A DNA stretch of 9,110 nucleotides, from positions 1 to 9,110 of the forward strand of contig JBBRLA010000334.1 in NCBI GenBank assembly GCA_038231615.1, read 5' to 3'. Numbering within the stretch: the stretch's first letter is position 1; the number at the start of each line of letters is the position of its first letter. Origin of the DNA: JBBRLA01 sp038231615. GTDB taxonomy: Bacteria; Myxococcota_A; Polyangia; Palsa-1104; JAEUJZ01. A program made the translations under genes and the position numbers. A model generated the notes under the pieces. That model ran no database searches and was not told the origin of the DNA. It saw nothing but the letters and a program-made list of their open reading frames with translations. Of this stretch, positions 7,401 to 9,110 are shown in pieces.

Positions 7401-8346
7401 CAATGATGAGCGTCTCACCTCCCCTTGGCCATTTCCAACTCCGGATATCTGGCTCGTGTTGATGGCCATGCAGGAGTACGCTCACTCGCGCGTCTTGTGC
7501 GGCCCGACGTACAAACTCGCTACCCTCAAACCCGGCAATATCTGCTACGATTCGCTCTCGCGAGCTTGCGTCCAAGGTATCTTGTGCTTCGAGCCACCCT
7601 TGGATTTCTGTAAGATTATCTGGCGCAGTACGATCTGGATTATGATGAACGCACATTATTCGAACCCAATCATCCTGTCCGCCAGAAATCCAAGCGTCGC
7701 AGATCGCCTGCGCCTGATCTTGCGTGACAGCACCCAGATGGTCTTCCCTTCTATGCGACTCTCGTTCACAGGTATTTATTGCAATGACACTGACTCGCAA
7801 ATCCTCAAAATCTTGACGTCGTGCCTCAAGTTCAATAGGGCGAGCTATCGAATCAACTGAGTCTCCGTAGAACCTTTTTTGGAAACTGCGGTAATTGTCG
7901 AACTTGCGCCGGTCGACTTCCCTGCGAGAGTCCGCAGGAGAAAGCTTGCGTTGCTTCCCTTGGAGTTCAGCAATTTCGCACTCATACCAATCTATGTCAT
8001 GGTTGCCCGGACAAATGACAAATCGATTATTGCCGACGCCGAGTTCGCCTCCTAGTCCCTGTAGGATCTCAACTACTCGGTCGAACTCATCGGGCTGCCC
8101 TGTGTTTGTCAGATCTCCAGTAACCGCCACAATCGCTCGCTCCACGCCCACGCCTAATCGCCGAGCTTCCTCCCTTATCGCACGGCCAAACTGAACCCCG
8201 AGCGTTTTACACTGACGTGCATTCTCCACAGGGAAGCGATGCGTGTCTCCGATGTGAAGATCCGATAGATGGATGATAACAATCTCGCTGGTAACCGAAG
8301 TCCCCATGCTCGGTGTTTGGAGAGGTTTCTTCGTTCTCTTAGACAT
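4417..8346 (-). CDS. Metallophosphoesterase-NACHT STAND NTPase, putative antiphage NLR-like protein
   Basis: The protein has 1309 residues. Residues ~20-355 form a calcineurin-like phosphoesterase with all metal-site motifs: HLSDLHIGD (Asp29, His31), TGDL (Asp78), PGNHD (Asn115-His116), VHHNP (His234-235) and GHQH (His295, His297). A linker containing LDEMYQPLRL leads to a NACHT module: Walker A GPAGAGKTT (Lys499), Walker B VLMVDGWDEL (Asp580, Asp583-Glu584), sensor-like VVSTRPW, and the NACHT-associated motif FAHLSFQEYL (807-816). Residues ~820-1309 are helix-rich with no clear repeats and are probably the sensor. STAND NTPases are known to oligomerise on ligand binding and activate an N-terminal effector; a phosphoesterase effector acting on nucleic acid or nucleotides is my inference. 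Start ATG 8346 has only a weak GAGAA Shine-Dalgarno; Met14 is an alternative. It lies 62 nt after the tandem-HTH gene on the same strand. Codons for residues ~1044-1143 are markedly AT-rich. Confidence 0.9.
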   Translation of the reverse strand: MSKRTKKPLQTPSMGTSVTSEIVIIHLSDLHIGDTHRFPVENARQCKTLGVQFGRAIREEARRLGVGVERAIVAVTGDLTNTGQPDEFDRVVEILQGLGGELGVGNNRFVICPGNHDIDWYECEIAELQGKQRKLSPADSRREVDRRKFDNYRSFQKRFYGDSVDSIARPIELEARRQDFEDLRVSVIAINTCERESHRREDHLGAVTQDQAQAICDAWISGGQDDWVRIMCVHHNPDRTAPDNLTEIQGWLEAQDTLDASSRERIVADIAGFEGSEFVRRAAQDARVSVLLHGHQHEPDIRSWKWPRGGETLIIAAGSAGVDTSHLPGEQPNQIRVIVISPNTGKIRVRTLVLNPRARHDGSVETGAFVSGTGERDEHDGQVYLPASYMAAPAIVQASPRPILDSQLLGFLETYRQRLSHTWADWDLKGMAAVGAVGRPVTAGLDEMYQPLRLGTAGKEEAGMLLEASDLIKGSRDRNTKKNKPRRALLIRGPAGAGKTTWMRFTFRRLLENPMAVPFMLVLRDVAARWSQPDCAGQKRSLDSCIRDSVAERMGEGWNADVFLRVLTAPDGPRPVLMVDGWDELGDHGKKLREMLLGFMQQHRRVLVVVSTRPWGDGVPDGAHGFEVLEVQPLSDPEVKSFARRFFKVCYSLDDSAVDLELPRFLERLEVSAEAKVLARTALFLTMMLVVSRHKPLPEKRHQLYRECLSTLLKDRPDTWAREGVQRNRDWWRPEDAEQRWKAVARLAAELQAKGYEGERKAVVAHESDIVAALPATWAPNDRRGFLWWLIGEAGLITDRADGTYTFAHLSFQEYLTAWHLHASVSDGIWAGPVLEHARSESWWETLLLYAAEVGSTSDERADAIIDTLISRGNDGLSIAGMVLADGGGNDAKVKRWADAWVAAFAWPHKLRGWRRCSIAWAGSQQTRRREILGTSIHSAAALANWWQWQRLFELSHSLRLQPFLPEQPMISQVLQLTQPLSSCTTPESVGISRILLGHAEIDLSQPQWLLTLWPSRRRRLSARLQSAILAGASQSEVITLARRSAYSNRTNIVQYKLIQNLLNMNQKPSLTREVYEREIYKNSHILLAEIMTAHGIKAESLSLINFFSNLSDFMLNPWQGNIDRGNNGKHGITWHMLNREGFSEHFASMAARESEFDGPWLMDHLRVEFMAVDRWALPWFLADGVRSTSEASLMNWTYKNSFGKLERFPSKLASEVHPIWPALAKYVTSQATEQDKDFLVDLASHPEKTEPPLSWALQYVIRGDLVLRDGSTVTLDDYLRESDLPSLPLIEEAEPNEDVFLSHPRPYR

Positions 8347-8408
8347 GTTTGTATTTTCTCACAGAGACAACTATCGCGGCAGCCTGACTTAGCTTGCCGA
8401 GGAATTGG

Positions 8409-8930
8409 TTACTTACACAGGTGCCCGAACGCCAGCCATTCGGGGCTGGTTCCCAGGATCACCGCTACCTTCTCCGCCAGAGCCAGGTCGAGGTACTTGA
8501 CCCATCCCCCCTCAAGAAGCGCGATCGCCGCCGCCCGCCGGTAACCCAGGAGTTGGGCCAGTTCGCTCTGCTGGAGTGGCGCTCGCGTCCGGCCTTCTCG
8601 CAGGCGGGCCTGCCATCCTTCTGGCGAAGCCATTACCTTATCGCACTGGTGCCCGAAGGCAAGCCAGGCTGGCGCCACACTGAGCGCCGCGGCGAGTTCG
8701 GCAACCCGCTCGGCTGTGGGTCCGGTCTGCCCTCGTTCCAGCTTGGTCATCACCTGCTTGACCTTGATCCCGATCCGCTGCCCGAGTTCGGCCTGCGTCA
8801 GCCCCGCGGCGAGGCGGGCTTTCTTGAGCCGGGCAGGGAAGCCGGCGACGGACGATTGGTGGCGCAGGGTCACTGATGGGCAGGCTAATGGCCCGCGGCA
8901 TCTGTTCGTGATTAGATTTATATTTGGCAC
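8409..8930 (-). CDS. Tandem XRE-type helix-turn-helix regulator, internally duplicated
   Basis: The protein has 173 residues from GTG 8930. It is built of two similar HTH units. Residues 31-98 contain LTQAELGQRIGIKVKQVMTK and end PAWLAFGHQCDK. Residues 106-173 contain LQQSELAQLLGYRRAAAIAL and end PEWLAFGHLCK. Each unit has the five-helix Cro/C1 layout, and the W-L-x-x-G end is common in phage-repressor-like proteins. The first unit keeps the classic Q-x-E-L turn and Lys-Leu-Glu-Arg-Gly end; the second is more divergent (ALLEGG). The GTG lies within an inverted repeat and close to a possible minus-strand -10 (TATTAT), so the mRNA could be leaderless; GTG 8873 would omit an unstructured N-terminus and is an alternative. 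It precedes the STAND gene by 62 nt on the same strand and may regulate it and itself. Confidence 0.85.
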   Translation of the reverse strand: MPNINLITNRCRGPLACPSVTLRHQSSVAGFPARLKKARLAAGLTQAELGQRIGIKVKQVMTKLERGQTGPTAERVAELAAALSVAPAWLAFGHQCDKVMASPEGWQARLREGRTRAPLQQSELAQLLGYRRAAAIALLEGGWVKYLDLALAEKVAVILGTSPEWLAFGHLCK

Positions 8931-8948
8931 CTTTCGTATAATAGGTGC
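8927..8948. promoter_or_regulatory. Palindromic operator candidate between divergent HTH genes
   Basis: GCACCT (8927-8932), a 10-nt spacer (TTCGTATAAT) and AGGTGC (8943-8948) form a perfect 6-bp inverted repeat. The centre-to-centre distance of the half-sites is 16 bp, compatible with dimeric Cro/C1-type regulators. The left arm covers the GTG start of the minus-strand HTH gene, and the spacer contains a plus-strand TATAAT, so binding could silence both directions. Confidence 0.55.
8937..8942 (+). promoter_or_regulatory. TATAAT -10 box for the right-edge HTH gene
   Basis: A perfect consensus -10 lies 65 nt upstream of the ATG at 9008. The -35 position holds only weak matches (TTAGAT at 8912-8917, 19-nt spacing). 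Transcription would start at about 8949 and give a leader of about 59 nt. The box lies inside the inverted repeat at 8927-8948. Confidence 0.45.
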
Positions 8949-8996
8949 TATTTAGTAACTTCATTTCCTTGACCAGACGATATCCCTACCCCAACC

Positions 8997-9002
8997 AGGA
9001 GG
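8997..9002 (+). promoter_or_regulatory. Strong Shine-Dalgarno AGGAGG for the right-edge HTH gene
   Basis: AGGAGG ends 5 nt before the ATG at 9008, an ideal spacing that fixes this start. Confidence 0.85.
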
Positions 9003-9007
9003 ACCCC

Positions 9008-9110
9008 ATGCCCCAAAAAGACTGGGGCCGGACCCTGCGCGCGGCCCGGCAGGCGGCTCACTTGTCCCGGGAGCAGCTCGCCCAGCGGGCCGGGCTCTCT
9101 GCCGGCACCA
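9008..9110 (+). CDS. XRE-type HTH protein, N-terminus only (cut by the window edge)
   Basis: The 34 visible codons read MPQKDWGRTLRAARQAAHLS and then REQLAQRAGLSAGT. This is the start of a Cro/C1-type helix-turn-helix: helix 1 (WGRTLRAARQAA), helix 2 (SREQLAQRA), the G-L-S turn and the beginning of the recognition helix. It has a consensus AGGAGG and is divergent from the tandem-HTH regulator at 8409-8930, with the palindrome at 8927-8948 between them. What follows the HTH is outside the window, so the full protein could be a simple regulator or a larger HTH-fusion protein. Confidence 0.85.
   Translation, partial: MPQKDWGRTLRAARQAAHLSREQLAQRAGLSAGT
9010..9028 (+). other. Hairpin covering the start codon of the right-edge HTH gene
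   Basis: GCCCCA (9010-9015), a 7-nt loop AAAAGAC and TGGGGC (9023-9028) form a perfect 6-bp stem starting at the G of the ATG. In mRNA it could slow initiation. It may be chance in GC-rich sequence. Confidence 0.3.

Overview
The window is a GC-rich bacterial segment. It carries a possible Lnt-type lipoprotein acyltransferase and a lipobox-bearing lipoprotein, which suggests a diderm. Most genes use GC-rich codons. I cannot fix the taxon; a GC-rich soil or sediment lineage would fit. The right two thirds look accessory: a toxin-antitoxin remnant, a decayed transposase fragment, a very large STAND NTPase and phage-repressor-like regulators.

Layout. Positions 1-2519 hold three genes on the minus strand in tight succession, probably one operon. 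In order of transcription they are a lipoprotein alpha/beta hydrolase, a short DUF3592-like membrane protein, and an apolipoprotein N-acyltransferase-like protein that runs off the left edge. The last two overlap as TAATG. Divergent from them, at 2603 on the plus strand, is a small conserved-looking gene. Its reading frame is interrupted by one TGA at 2822 and then continues for 51 sense codons to TGA at 2978. A perfect stem with a GGUC loop lies 17 nt after the internal TGA, so this is either a selenoprotein candidate or a gene broken by one nonsense mutation. Positions 2981-3361 hold no convincing gene. Positions 3362-3788 (minus) are a VapBC-type pair whose PIN toxin is cut to about half length. 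Positions 3789-4416 hold no intact gene; they contain a decayed REP-associated-transposase-like tail, G-rich repeats and a terminator-like hairpin.

The main feature is 4417-8346 (minus), a 1309-residue protein with an N-terminal calcineurin-like metallophosphoesterase, a central NACHT-type STAND NTPase and a long helical C-terminal region. This architecture fits an NLR-like antiphage sensor with a phosphoesterase effector. Part of its C-terminal region is encoded by an AT-rich patch unlike the rest of the window. Upstream in the same direction (8409-8930, minus) is a regulator made of two tandem XRE-type HTH domains. Facing it at the right edge is the start of another XRE-type HTH gene (9008 onward, plus). 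A perfect 6-bp inverted repeat lies between them, over a TATAAT box and the GTG start of the minus gene, and is a plausible shared operator.

How the genes may work together: the right-hand block (HTH pair, operator, metallophosphoesterase-NACHT protein) reads as a regulated defence module, and the degraded VapBC and transposase remnants suggest a region of gene turnover. These functional links are inferences from architecture and context.
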